Below are positions 28,352 through 36,981 of a DNA stretch of 64,000 bases, one piece after another. Source of the stretch: DAOUAM01 sp034433305 (GTDB lineage: Bacteria > Chloroflexota > Dehalococcoidia > Lucifugimonadales > DAOUAM01); contig DAOUAM010000054.1 in NCBI GenBank assembly GCA_034433305.1, positions 1 to 64,000 of the forward strand. Reading direction: 5' to 3'. The translations under genes and the position numbers were made by a program. The notes beneath the pieces were generated by a model. The model searched no databases, was not told where the DNA came from, and was given only the letters and a program-made list of their open reading frames with translations. Numbering within the stretch: the first letter of the stretch is position 1; each line of letters opens with the position of its first letter.

Positions 28352-29287
28352 TCACACCTGGGCCACCAGCTTTTCCAGCCGCCTCGCCGAGCCAGGCGGC
28401 AGCGGGCCTGGGAACACCTCCGGGTGGATGATCTGCCCAAGAAGCTCCAGGCCGTCCACCAGCCTGGGGCCACTGCGGCTGAACAGGCCGCAGGCGTCCA
28501 GCGCATAGACCTCGCCGCGCCTCACGGCGGGGATGGCCCGCCAGCCGGCCAGGTCCCCCAGGGCCAGGAACTCCTGCTCTGCCCTGTCCACGTCCATGCC
28601 GCAGGGCATCAGCAGGAGAATGTCCGGGGAGCTACCCACCAGCTCCTTCAGGGTGATGCGCCTGGAAGGCTCGCCAGGAGGCGTCAGGACGTCCACGCCG
28701 CCTGCCAGGTGGACCATCTCCGGCACCCAGTGGCCGCCCACGATGAGGGGGTCGAGCCACTCCACGGACGCCACCCTCGGCCTGGCGGTGGCCCTAGCCG
28801 CCCTGGCACGCACCGCCTCCATGCGCTCCCGCAGGGCCGCCACCAGGCGCCTTGCCTCCGCTGCCCTGCCTGTATGTTCCCCGACCCGCTGGATGTCATC
28901 CAGGACATCGCCAAGGCCCCTGGGGTCCAGGGTAAGCACCCTGGGGGGCATGTCCAGCACCACAACGGCGCGGTCCACGTCCTCGCTGGACACCGCGCAC
29001 ACGTCGCAGAGCGCCTGAGTGATGAGCAGGTCTGGCCTGATGTCCCGCAGGGCCTCCAGGTCAATCTCGTAGATGCGCTCGCCGCTGGAGACGATTTCAC
29101 CCACCAGGCGGTCTATCTCCTGGCTGGTAAGCCTGGCCGGGTCGAACTTGCTCCTGACCACCCGCCGCTTGGCCCTGGCCTCGGCGGGGTAGTCGCACTC
29201 GTGGCTCACGCCGAGCAGAGAGTCGCCCAGCCCCAGGGCAAATACGATTTCCGTGGCGCTGGGCAGCAACGAACATATACGCACCAC
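28352..29287 (-). CDS. Cobalamin/iron-complex-binding protein (BtuF/TroA-like), no signal peptide
   Basis: 311 aa. Class III periplasmic-binding fold: ICSLLPSATEIVFALGLGDSLLGVSHECDYP at the N-terminus, LRDIRPDLLITQALCDVCA, a backbone helix, and VEWLDPLIVGGHWVPEMVHLAGG in the second lobe. Despite the fold, residue 1 is at the first strand; no signal peptide or lipoprotein Cys is present, and no BtuCD genes lie nearby. Known cytoplasmic-looking homologues are annotated as cobalamin-binding proteins. Function uncertain. Confidence 0.82.
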   Translation of the reverse strand: MVRICSLLPSATEIVFALGLGDSLLGVSHECDYPAEARAKRRVVRSKFDPARLTSQEIDRLVGEIVSSGERIYEIDLEALRDIRPDLLITQALCDVCAVSSEDVDRAVVVLDMPPRVLTLDPRGLGDVLDDIQRVGEHTGRAAEARRLVAALRERMEAVRARAARATARPRVASVEWLDPLIVGGHWVPEMVHLAGGVDVLTPPGEPSRRITLKELVGSSPDILLLMPCGMDVDRAEQEFLALGDLAGWRAIPAVRRGEVYALDACGLFSRSGPRLVDGLELLGQIIHPEVFPGPLPPGSARRLEKLVAQV

Positions 29288-29360
29288 TCTACCCCTCCTC
29301 TCGGGCCAGCTTGCTCCACGACGCTACCGGACAGGGCAGACCTCACCGACTGCGTCCCTT

Positions 29361-30569
29361 CTAGGGATGCAGCACGCCAGCCTTTTCGAAGACGTCCGCC
29401 AGCCGGGCGATGCCCTCGCGTATCTCCTCCGGAGTGTTGTAGCCGAAGCACAGGCGGGCGTAGTTCCTGCCGGATACGCCGTCGGGCGCGAACATGTTGC
29501 CGGGGATGTAGCCGACGTCGGCTGTGTCCAGTGCCACGTCGCGCAGCTTGACCAGGTCGGCCCCCTCTGGCATCTTGAGCCAGATGAACAGGCCACCGGA
29601 GGGCCGGCTCCAGGTGGCGCCCGAGCCGAAGTTCTCGCCCAGGGCCGCCAGCATGGCGTCCCGCTTGGCCCGCTGGATCTCGTTGATGTCCTCGATGTGC
29701 TGGGCAAGCTGGCCCGTTGAGTAACGATGTATCGCAAAGGCGGCAAACAGGTTGACCGCGCCACCGCTCTTGGCGGCCAGCGCCCGCTCCAGCACCTCGC
29801 GCGGCGCCGTCAGGTAGCCCAGCCGCATGCCCGGCGCGATGATCTTGGAGAACGAGGCCACGTACATCACATGGCCTGTGTCGTCCAGGGAGTATATTGA
29901 TGTCACGTCCTGGCCGTCGTAGCGCAGGTCAACGTAGCAATCGTCCTCCATGATAGGCACATCGTACTTCTGGGCCAGGCGCACCATGGCCTTGCGCCGC
30001 TCCAGGGTCATGGTCCAGCCCTGGGGGTTCTGGAACGTGGGGATGGTGTAGATAAGCTTGGGGTGCTTGCCCTCGGACAGCGCCTTCTTTATGGCACGCT
30101 CCAGGGCGTCGGGCAGCATGCCCTCCTGGTCGCAGGGGATGCCGCGAATATCGGCGCGGAAGCGCCTCATCTGGGCAAGGGTGCCGGTATATACGAAGTC
30201 CTCGGTGAACACCACATCGCCGGGGTCAACGAGGACTTCCAGGAGCATATGTATCGGCTGGCTGGAGCCATCGCCGAGGATGATATCGTCGGCCGAGACG
30301 TGGATATTGCGTTCCCTGGCGAGCTTCTGGGCGACGAATTCCCGCAGGGGCGGATAGCCCTGGGGGTGATGGTAGATTGCCAGGTCCCTGCCTTCCTCTC
30401 TCAGCGCCTGCTTCAGGGATTCCACCAGACCGTCGAAGGGAATAGACTCCGGGTCTGGATAGGCCACCGCGAAGTCGTACTTGCCGCGCCGGGCCACTCC
30501 ACGGGGCCTGGGGTCGGGCGCTGACTTCGCGAAAAGCCCCTGATAGCTGAACTGTCTGGTCTCGGCCAT
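29361..30569 (-). CDS. PLP-dependent aminotransferase, class I/II (2-aminoadipate aminotransferase-like)
   Basis: 402-aa fold-type I aminotransferase. YHHPQGYPPLREFVAQKLARER is the LysN/MocR-type substrate segment. PTFQNPQGWTM, DDCYVDLRYDG (PLP ring Asp) and SFSKIIAPGMRLGY (PLP Lys) are clear. RLCFGYNTPEEI holds the C-terminal Arg. No N-terminal GntR helix-turn-helix, so it is an enzyme rather than a MocR regulator. Possible substrates are aminoadipate, aromatic or branched-chain amino acids. Confidence 0.9.
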   Translation of the reverse strand: MAETRQFSYQGLFAKSAPDPRPRGVARRGKYDFAVAYPDPESIPFDGLVESLKQALREEGRDLAIYHHPQGYPPLREFVAQKLARERNIHVSADDIILGDGSSQPIHMLLEVLVDPGDVVFTEDFVYTGTLAQMRRFRADIRGIPCDQEGMLPDALERAIKKALSEGKHPKLIYTIPTFQNPQGWTMTLERRKAMVRLAQKYDVPIMEDDCYVDLRYDGQDVTSIYSLDDTGHVMYVASFSKIIAPGMRLGYLTAPREVLERALAAKSGGAVNLFAAFAIHRYSTGQLAQHIEDINEIQRAKRDAMLAALGENFGSGATWSRPSGGLFIWLKMPEGADLVKLRDVALDTADVGYIPGNMFAPDGVSGRNYARLCFGYNTPEEIREGIARLADVFEKAGVLHP

Positions 30570-30614
30570 TCAATGTCCTCCTTGTGAGTTCACTCTCATG
30601 ACAGGTTGAAGTTA

Positions 30615-30643
30615 AGTGTATTATTTCCTGGCGTGCATGGCAA
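30615..30643 (-). promoter_or_regulatory. Promoter for the aminotransferase gene
   Basis: On the minus strand TTGCCA and TACACT are separated by 17 nt, 46 nt upstream of the ATG at 30569. The rest of the gap to the lon stop has no gene. Confidence 0.5.
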
Positions 30644-30847
30644 CCTTGCGTCCCTCCAGCCGCCTGGGCATGAGGGCAAGCCATTTATGTGCATACCCGG
30701 GCCGTTACCTCAAGGCAGAGGCGACACCTCCCTTTCCTCCCCCAGGGACGCTTCTACCGCCCAGCGCCGGCGTCTGGCGGGGCGTACGTAGCGAGCGTGG
30801 GCGAGTCCGACAGGCCATGCTTGCAGTGCCCGCGGCCAGATGGCGGC

Positions 30848-33289
30848 CTAAGGGGTCTGGGATAGGGTGCCTGCCATCTCGGGGACGGGCGTCTCCTCCA
30901 GCGCCGCCTCCAGCACCTGGTCGGCGGTGTCCACGAAGATGAACCGCATCTCCTGGCGCAACGCAGAGGGGACATCTTCCACGTCACCCTCGTTTCGTCT
31001 GGGCAGCAGCACGGTCTTGATGCCCGCCCGGTGGGCCGCCAGCACCTTCTCCTTGATGCCGCCTACGGGCAGCACGCGGCCACGCAGCGTGATCTCGCCC
31101 GTCATGGCCACCTGGCTGCGCACTCGCCGGCCGCTGGCCACGGAGGCAATGGCCGTCGCCATGGTCACACCGGCGGAGGGGCCGTCCTTGGGCACCGCGC
31201 CGGCGGGCACGTGGACGTGTACCGTCCTGCCATCGAAGACACCCGGGGCTATGCCCAGCCGGCCGGCGTTGGAGCGGACGTAGGACAGCGCCGCCTGGGC
31301 GCTCTCGCGCATCACGTCGCCCAGCATGCCCGTGAGGATAAGGCGCTCCTCCCGGCTGGGCATCAGCGTAGCCTCGACGAACAGGACCTCGCCGCCGGTG
31401 GGCGTCCAGGCCAGGCCGATGGCCACGCCGGGCCGCTCGGTGCGCTCCGCCACGTCCTCGAAGAACCTGGGACGGCCAAGGTATGCCGGGACAACCTCAG
31501 CCGTCACGCGCACCGGCCCATGGCGCCCCTCGGCGATCTCCCGGGCCGCCTTGCGGCAGATGGCGGCTATCTCTCGGTCCAGGTTACGCACGCCTGCCTC
31601 CCTGGTATAGCCACGTATGACGGCCCTAATGGCGTCAGGCTCCAGGGAAAGCTCCTCGGGCTTCAGCGCGTGGTAGGCCAGTTGCTTGGGGATGAGGTAG
31701 CCCTGGGCTATGGACAGCTTCTCCTCGTCGGTGTAGCCAGAAAGCTGCAGCACTTCCATGCGGTCGCGCAGCGGCGGGGGAATGGTGTCCAGGGTGTTGG
31801 CCGTGGTAATAAAGAGCACCTGGGACAGGTCGAAGGCCACGCCCAGGTAGTTGTCCACAAAGCTGTGGTTCTGGGCCGGGTCCAGCACCTCCAGCAGTGC
31901 GGAAGACGGGTCGCCGCGCCAGTCCGCGCCGACCTTGTCAATCTCGTCCAGCATGAAGACCGGGTCCCTGGCCTCGGCGCGGCGGATGCCCTGGATGATG
32001 CGCCCCGGCAGGGCGCCGATGTAGGTGCGCCGGTGGCCGCGTACCTCCGCCTCGTCGTGAATCCCACCCAGGGACATGCGGACAAATTTGCGCCCCAGCG
32101 CCCGGGCGATGGACTGGCCCAGGCTGGTCTTGCCGACTCCCGGCGGCCCCACGAAGCACAGGATAGGCTCGCGGGCCGCGTCCTCGCCGGCCGGCGTCTG
32201 CGGCGCCAGGGTTTCTTCCGCCCCGGCAGGCGCCGCCACTGGCCTGCGCTCCTGGCGCAGCTTGCGGACAGCCAGGTACTCCAGGATACGGTCCTTGATC
32301 TTCTCCAGGTCGTAGTGGTCCTCGTCCAGCACTCTACGTGCCCGCGCCACGTCTATGGTGCCGCCCGTGAGCTTGTTCCAGGGCAGGCTGGCCATCCAGT
32401 CCAGGTAGGTTGTGATGATTCCATGCTCAGGCGAGGCCGTGGAGATGGCGCTCAGGCGGTCCAGCTCGCGCTCGGCCTCCCGGCGGGCCTCGGGTGGCAG
32501 GCCGGCCTCCTCGATGCGGCGGCGCAGTTCCACCACGCCGGTGCGGTCGCCGGCCTCGCCCAGCTCCTGCTGTATGGTCCGGAGCTGCTCGCGCAGGAAG
32601 TACTCCCGCTGCGCCCTGGTCATCTGGCGCTGGGTCTCCGCCGTGATCTGCCTGCCAAGCTGGCGCACCTGTATCTCATGCTGCAGTAGCTCGGCCAGTC
32701 GCCGCATCTTGGCCGCGACCGAGTCCATCTCCAGCAGTTCCTGGCGCACGTCCAGGGATAGCGGGGCCGTGGACGCCACCAGGTAGGCCACCTGACGAGG
32801 GTCGCTCAGCGCCTCCACGGCGCCCACAAGCTCCTTGGGTAGCTCGTCCACCAGTCCCACAAGCTGCTTGAAGAGGTCTATCAGCGCCTGGCGCAGCGCC
32901 TCGGCCTCGATGCCGGCGACAGGCCCCTCTGGGTCAGGCTGAACGCGGGCCACCATGTATGGTTCCACACTGGTGTATTCAAGTATGCGCACCCGCTCTA
33001 TGCCCTGAATGACCAGGCGCAGCGTCCCTTCCGGACCACGGGCAAGCTGGTGAATGACTGCCGCCGTGCCGACCCGAGGCACGTCGCCGGGGCCGGGCTG
33101 CTCCGGGCCATCCGGCCTGGCCGCCACCACAGCCACCAGGCGCTCGCCGCGCATGACATCATCCACCAGGTGGACGGACCGCGACTGGCCCACCACCAGG
33201 GGGACCACCGCCATGGGGAAAAGCACCATTCCACGGACAGGAAGCACAGGCAGGAGTTCGGGAATCCTGGGGCCTTCCTGGTCTGTCAT
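30848..33289 (-). CDS. lon: ATP-dependent protease Lon
   Basis: 813 aa, complete LonA. N-terminal domain: LPVLPVRGMVLFPMAVVPLVVG. AAA+ module: Walker A GPPGVGKTSLGQSIARALGRKFVR, SLGGIHDEAEVRGHRRTYIGALPGR, and Walker B FMLDEIDKVG. Protease domain: DGPSAG with the nucleophilic Ser near residue 705, and the catalytic Lys in GGIKEKVLAAHRAG. It degrades misfolded and regulatory proteins in the cytoplasm. Second gene of an operon, 5 nt after the small heat-shock gene. Confidence 0.97.
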   Translation of the reverse strand: MTDQEGPRIPELLPVLPVRGMVLFPMAVVPLVVGQSRSVHLVDDVMRGERLVAVVAARPDGPEQPGPGDVPRVGTAAVIHQLARGPEGTLRLVIQGIERVRILEYTSVEPYMVARVQPDPEGPVAGIEAEALRQALIDLFKQLVGLVDELPKELVGAVEALSDPRQVAYLVASTAPLSLDVRQELLEMDSVAAKMRRLAELLQHEIQVRQLGRQITAETQRQMTRAQREYFLREQLRTIQQELGEAGDRTGVVELRRRIEEAGLPPEARREAERELDRLSAISTASPEHGIITTYLDWMASLPWNKLTGGTIDVARARRVLDEDHYDLEKIKDRILEYLAVRKLRQERRPVAAPAGAEETLAPQTPAGEDAAREPILCFVGPPGVGKTSLGQSIARALGRKFVRMSLGGIHDEAEVRGHRRTYIGALPGRIIQGIRRAEARDPVFMLDEIDKVGADWRGDPSSALLEVLDPAQNHSFVDNYLGVAFDLSQVLFITTANTLDTIPPPLRDRMEVLQLSGYTDEEKLSIAQGYLIPKQLAYHALKPEELSLEPDAIRAVIRGYTREAGVRNLDREIAAICRKAAREIAEGRHGPVRVTAEVVPAYLGRPRFFEDVAERTERPGVAIGLAWTPTGGEVLFVEATLMPSREERLILTGMLGDVMRESAQAALSYVRSNAGRLGIAPGVFDGRTVHVHVPAGAVPKDGPSAGVTMATAIASVASGRRVRSQVAMTGEITLRGRVLPVGGIKEKVLAAHRAGIKTVLLPRRNEGDVEDVPSALRQEMRFIFVDTADQVLEAALEETPVPEMAGTLSQTP

Positions 33290-33294
33290 GCCAT

Positions 33295-33705
33295 CTACCT
33301 CCCCTGAAGCCTGGGGAGAGCTATGTGTAGCAGGCCCCTGTCGTAGCGCGCCTCCACACGCTCGTGGTCCACGGACGATGGTACGCCGATCTCCACCCGG
33401 AACGGCCCCTGGCGGATCTCCGCCGCATGGAAGACGCCCCCAGGCTCCATGGGCGGGAGCCTGCGATGCCCTTCAATGACCAGGGCATTCTCGTACAGCA
33501 CCACATCTATGCTCTCCTCGTTGACTCCCGCCACCTCCACGGTGACGAAGAGGCCGCTGGGAGTCTCATACACGTCGGTGGGCGGCGACCAGCGTGTCTG
33601 GAACAGGACGAAGCCCATCGCTCGGGAGCGCAGGGCCTCGGTGAGAGCGCGAGTGCCCTCGCTGCTCACTACCACGTACTGGTAGCCAAGCCTTCTGTAC
33701 CTCAT
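33295..33705 (-). CDS. Hsp20/alpha-crystallin family small heat-shock protein
   Basis: 136 aa. The alpha-crystallin domain runs from PPTDVYETPSGLFVTVEVAGVNEESIDVVLYENALVIEGHRR to DRGLLHIALPRL, with the conserved ALVIEG and GLLHI(A)LP motifs. The N-terminal arm is short. The ATG at 33705 has AGGAGG upstream. It shares a transcript with lon, so holdase and protease are made together. Confidence 0.92.
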   Translation of the reverse strand: MRYRRLGYQYVVVSSEGTRALTEALRSRAMGFVLFQTRWSPPTDVYETPSGLFVTVEVAGVNEESIDVVLYENALVIEGHRRLPPMEPGGVFHAAEIRQGPFRVEIGVPSSVDHERVEARYDRGLLHIALPRLQGR

Positions 33706-33777
33706 GACGCCAGCCTCCTGCCAGGTAGACCTGCGCCCTTGCCCAGCCGCCCCGGACACGGACTACCTCTCAAGGCG

Positions 33778-33807
33778 ACTATAATGACAGGCTTCGGGCG
33801 GTGTCAA
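33778..33807 (-). promoter_or_regulatory. Strong sigma-70-like promoter of the hsp20-lon operon
   Basis: A perfect TTGACA and a TATAGT on the minus strand at 18-nt spacing, about 73 nt upstream of the hsp20 ATG. No CIRCE inverted repeat is visible around it. In the rest of the 388-nt gap 33706-34093 I see no supported gene. Confidence 0.65.
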
Positions 33808-34093
33808 GCCACAGCGCCCAGGCACCCCAGGGAGACACGCCAGCCCTCCAACTGGTCATGGCGGTGGCAACCGGCGCCACGTGGCACGAAAATGCACTTG
33901 CCCTTGCTGTTGTTCCTCGCTCCGCTAGATATGACTTTCTCAGAGGAATTGTTCACCCAGTGATGAAAAGTATGTACAATTACGCGCACAGGACTGGAAG
34001 CATTGAGATGGACAATGGCCAGGGAGCACTGGAGGAAAGGGTCGCCTGACAGGGCCAGTCTCCCGGCGGCGGCCGGCGCCGCGAGGAGGTCCA

Positions 34094-35245
34094 ATGAAGG
34101 CTTCAATACGCCTTGGGAAGATCGCGGGCATCGAAATCGGCATTCACTACTCGTGGTTTGTGGTCCTGGCCCTCTTCACCTGGAGCCTCGCCGCCGGGTT
34201 CTTCCCAGACAGGTACGAGGGCTGGAGCCAGGTGACGTACTGGGGTACAGCCATCGTCGCGGCGCTGCTGCTGTTCGCGTCAGTGCTGGTGCACGAGCTA
34301 GCGCACTCCCTGGTAGCGCGAGGCCGTGGCTTCCCAGTAGAGGGCATCACCCTGTTCATACTGGGAGGAGTCAGCAACCTGAGGGCCGAGGCCAGAGGCC
34401 CCAAGGACGAGTTTGTAATCTCGGCGGCCGGGCCTCTGACGAGCGTGGTGCTGGCGGTCATATTCCGGCTTGCCCTTGTACCCCTGGGGGACAGGGATAC
34501 GCCCGTTGCCGCCGTGCTTACATACCTGGCGCTGGTCAACGTGCTGCTGGCCCTGTTCAACCTGCTGCCCGCCTTCCCCCTGGACGGAGGCCGCGTGCTG
34601 CGCTCCATCATCTGGGGCGCGACGCACAGCCTGAGCAAGGCCACCAGCGTCGCCGCGCGCGTGGGGCAGGTGGCGGGCTACCTGTTCATTGCCGCTGGAG
34701 TGTTCGAAGTCCTGCGCGGCAACTTCCTGGGCGGTCTGTGGATAGCCTTCGTGGGATGGTTCCTTCAGAGCGCGGCCAGCACCAGCCTGCGAGAGATGGA
34801 GGCCGAGGCCAGCCTGAAGGGCATCCTGGTGGAGGACGTGATGGAGCGGCACCCCCTGACCATCGGCCCCGATGTGTCCATCCAGGAGGCCGTCTTTGAC
34901 TACTTCCTGCGCCATGGCAAGCGAGCGCTGCCGGTGGTCGAGGGCGACAGGCTAATGGGCATTCTGACTCTCACCGACGTCAAGAGCGTGCCACAGCAGC
35001 ACTGGGGCAGCAGGAAGGTCCGGGACGAGATGACGCCCGTACCCCTCAAGTCCCTGTCGCCTCACGACGAGCTAGCCCAGGCACTGGTGCTGCTGGGCCA
35101 GGACTCGCTCAACCAGGCGCCAGTGGTGGAGGGCGGCCAGCTTGTGGGGCTGCTGAGCCGCGCTAACATCATTCAGTACCTGCACTCGCGCCGCGAGCTT
35201 GGCCTGCTGCCCGACGGGAAGCAGCCCCGGGACTTGCAGGGCTAG
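34094..35245 (+). CDS. Site-2 protease family metalloprotease with paired CBS domains (Rip3-like)
   Basis: 383 aa. An intramembrane zinc protease: HELAH at 67-71 in TM2, and the third ligand in the LLPAFPLDGGRVLRS segment near residue 160. Roughly six TM helices. From about residue 240 to the end two CBS motifs follow (VEDVMERHPLTIGPDVSIQEAV... and VRDEMTPVPLKSLSPHDELAQALVLL). Family members release membrane-bound regulators by cleaving them in the bilayer; the CBS pair probably senses an adenosine nucleotide. SD GAGGAGG precedes the ATG. No substrate is evident nearby. Confidence 0.93.
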   Translation: MKASIRLGKIAGIEIGIHYSWFVVLALFTWSLAAGFFPDRYEGWSQVTYWGTAIVAALLLFASVLVHELAHSLVARGRGFPVEGITLFILGGVSNLRAEARGPKDEFVISAAGPLTSVVLAVIFRLALVPLGDRDTPVAAVLTYLALVNVLLALFNLLPAFPLDGGRVLRSIIWGATHSLSKATSVAARVGQVAGYLFIAAGVFEVLRGNFLGGLWIAFVGWFLQSAASTSLREMEAEASLKGILVEDVMERHPLTIGPDVSIQEAVFDYFLRHGKRALPVVEGDRLMGILTLTDVKSVPQQHWGSRKVRDEMTPVPLKSLSPHDELAQALVLLGQDSLNQAPVVEGGQLVGLLSRANIIQYLHSRRELGLLPDGKQPRDLQG

Positions 35246-35260
35246 CCCTGGCCCTCGCGG

Positions 35261-35500
35261 CTACCGAAGGGCCTTGACCAGTTCCTCGTACTCCTCCCTG
35301 GTGATCTCGCCACGGGCCAGGCGCCTCCTGACGATTTCCAGCGGCGTTTCCTCCTCGCGCCGTGGCTGGCCTCCGCCCCGACTCGCCGTGAGCCGGTTGA
35401 CCACCCATACCACGAGCCAGACGACCAGCGCCCAGAAGGCAAGCGTCCATAGCCCGCCGAGGACCATCCACCATCCCATGCCGTCATGAAAGCCCCACAT
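35261..35500 (-). CDS. Small membrane protein with SHOCT-like C-terminal tail
   Basis: 79 aa: Trp/Gly-rich start, one TM helix (LGGLWTLAFWALVVWLVVWVV), a short charged linker and a C-terminal SHOCT motif (TPLEIVRRRLARGEITREEYEELVKAL). The ATG at 35500 is preceded by a GGGGG stretch and gives the MWGFHDGMGWW start usual for this group. An ATG at 35542 is possible. Function unknown. Confidence 0.75.
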   Translation of the reverse strand: MWGFHDGMGWWMVLGGLWTLAFWALVVWLVVWVVNRLTASRGGGQPRREEETPLEIVRRRLARGEITREEYEELVKALR

Positions 35501-35663
35501 TCCAGCCCCCTTTACCTGGAGCCTCGGGCCAGGGAGGGACATGCCCGCCCCGACCCACGCTTCTAATGTAGCGCAACCAGCGTGAGGAAGTCATGACATA
35601 CCGCCTTCCCACTGGAAAGGCTGGCCGGCCTTCCAGGAACGGAAACAAGACGCGAAAAGTCTG

Positions 35664-35690
35664 CTATCAATGGGTGAAAAGCGGTGATAG
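35664..35690. promoter_or_regulatory. Inverted repeat CTATCA/TGATAG upstream of the RiPP-type cluster
   Basis: CTATCA and its exact inverse TGATAG are separated by 15 nt; a TAGAAT hexamer (35688-35693) overlaps the right arm. Such an arrangement could be an operator over a weak -10, but no -35 is convincing. Confidence 0.3.
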
Positions 35691-35732
35691 AATGTTCACT
35701 GTGCCTGAACAGGCATGCCTTTTCTCTATGCA

Positions 35733-35752
35733 CGCGGGCATAGACGCCCGCG
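35733..35752 (+). other. 5' leader hairpin before the candidate precursor gene
   Basis: cgcgggc and gcccgcg form a perfect 7-bp stem with a 6-nt loop, ending 22 nt before the precursor ATG and just upstream of its GGGAGG ribosome site. It may modulate translation or stabilise the transcript. Confidence 0.45.
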
Positions 35753-35774
35753 CGACCAGTCCAGGGAGGTCTCC

Positions 35775-35960
35775 ATGGCAGAGGGCAGAGAGGACCGCAA
35801 GGGACTTGAGGGCGAGGGGAACTCCTCCAGGCAACATGCAGGCCCGCGCACGCGTCAGCCCTTCGTTGAGCCACGGCTGAGGTTCGTCGAGCCAAAGCTG
35901 GTCAAGCACGGGGACGTTACCAGGGTGACGGCGGGCTTCTTCGGCTCCTTCTCTCCGTAG
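35775..35960 (+). CDS. Candidate RiPP precursor peptide with lasso-like leader motif
   Basis: 61 aa, hydrophilic and charged up to residue 53, then a hydrophobic tail GFFGSFSP (54-61). Residues 37-52 fit the lasso-leader pattern Y/F-x2-P-x-L-x3-G-x5-T, which PqqD-like recognition elements bind in lasso systems. The FVEPxL part is duplicated (30-35 and 37-42). Thr52 sits at the penultimate leader position by the lasso rule, predicting an eight-residue core. The core lacks the Asp/Glu needed for a lasso ring, so another modification is expected. The ATG has GGGAGG upstream. HPr-kinase-like, radical SAM and PqqD-like genes follow directly. The precursor role is inferred. Confidence 0.72.
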   Translation: MAEGREDRKGLEGEGNSSRQHAGPRTRQPFVEPRLRFVEPKLVKHGDVTRVTAGFFGSFSP

Positions 35961-35973
35961 TCCTGGCCGGGCA

Positions 35974-36981
35974 ATGCGTGCCACGTTGGTAAAGGAACTG
36001 TACTTCCTGTGCGGGCAACCTGTGCAGGTCGTCTGCTCCGACCAGGCGCAGGCGGCAAGGCTGCGTGGCCTGTGGCGTGACCTCTTCGTGGTGACTCCCG
36101 CCGCCGGTGAGGGCGGCACGCCCGCTGTACGCCTGCACTTCGACGGCATGGGCCAGGATGAACAGAGGCCCCAGACTGGCGAGCGAGTCTTCTCGTCTCC
36201 CCCCCTGGTGGTGACCAGGACCGCTGGCGGCTTCCACATCCGCTGCCGCTCCTCCGCCATGCGCCTGGACCTGGCCGGCGGCTACGGCAACGCGTCGCTG
36301 GACGAGGACTTCTGGGACTATCCCCTGGAAGACCGGCGAGAGTTCTTCCTGCTGACATTCCTCATGCTACTCCGCAGGCGAGGCCTGTTCGGCCTGCACG
36401 CCAACGCGGTGGAAAGCGACGGCGCTGGGCTGTTGGCGGTTGGCAGGTCGGGCTGCGGCAAGACGACCCTCACGCTAGCCCTTGTACTGGAGGGCTGGCG
36501 CTATCTATCGGACGACGCACTGGTGCTGCGGCGAGGCCCCTCTGGCGTGGCCGCGCTGGCCTTCCGAAGGGGCATGTCCCTGACAGCGGACACCGCCGGG
36601 CGCTTCCTGGCACCTGAGGTCTGGCATGGCGGGGCAAGGCTGCGAGAGGAAAAGGTGCTGGTACACCTGGACTCCATCTTCCCACGCAGCGCCCTGGCCA
36701 GGTGCAGGCCACGGGCCATCGTGTTCCCCAGAGTAGTGGGGGCGCGGCGCAGCCAGCTTGTGCCCGCCAGCGAAACGTCCGCCTTCGTCCGCTTGCTGGA
36801 GCAGAGCCCGGGCATCATGACCGACAGGGCCTCGGTCAAGGCCCAGGCGGAAGTCCTCAAGCTCCTCCTGGAGCAATGCAAGGCCTACGACCTGGCACTG
36901 GGCATGGACGTCTTTGAGGCCCCTGGCTCGCTCTCCAGCATACTGCGGCAGGTCCTGGAGGCTGGCCCATGCGGCGAATAG
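35974..36981 (+). CDS. HPr-kinase-like P-loop protein of a RiPP-type cluster
   Basis: 335 aa. A P-loop GRSGCGKTTL at 157-166 follows the GLHANAVESDG strand, the arrangement of HprK C-terminal domains; a Walker-B-like segment LSDDALVL comes next. The N-terminal ~150 residues have no recognised fold. Homologues in RiPP clusters (for example paeninodin) phosphorylate precursor Ser residues; the predicted core has two. It begins 14 nt after the precursor and overlaps the radical SAM gene by 13 nt. Confidence 0.75.
   Translation: MRATLVKELYFLCGQPVQVVCSDQAQAARLRGLWRDLFVVTPAAGEGGTPAVRLHFDGMGQDEQRPQTGERVFSSPPLVVTRTAGGFHIRCRSSAMRLDLAGGYGNASLDEDFWDYPLEDRREFFLLTFLMLLRRRGLFGLHANAVESDGAGLLAVGRSGCGKTTLTLALVLEGWRYLSDDALVLRRGPSGVAALAFRRGMSLTADTAGRFLAPEVWHGGARLREEKVLVHLDSIFPRSALARCRPRAIVFPRVVGARRSQLVPASETSAFVRLLEQSPGIMTDRASVKAQAEVLKLLLEQCKAYDLALGMDVFEAPGSLSSILRQVLEAGPCGE

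Noticed and set aside
31031..32689. Plus-strand open frame of 552 codons opposite lon
   Set aside because: High GC keeps antisense frames open; composition is His/Gln/Gly-rich and lon is unambiguous on the other strand.
33801..34049. Small plus-strand frame upstream of the site-2 protease gene
   Set aside because: No ribosome site, no recognisable features, and it overlaps the -35 region of the hsp20-lon promoter.
35775..35960. A genuine lasso peptide
   Set aside because: The leader pattern fits, but the core has no Asp/Glu at positions 7-9 and no lasso cyclase or protease gene is present.
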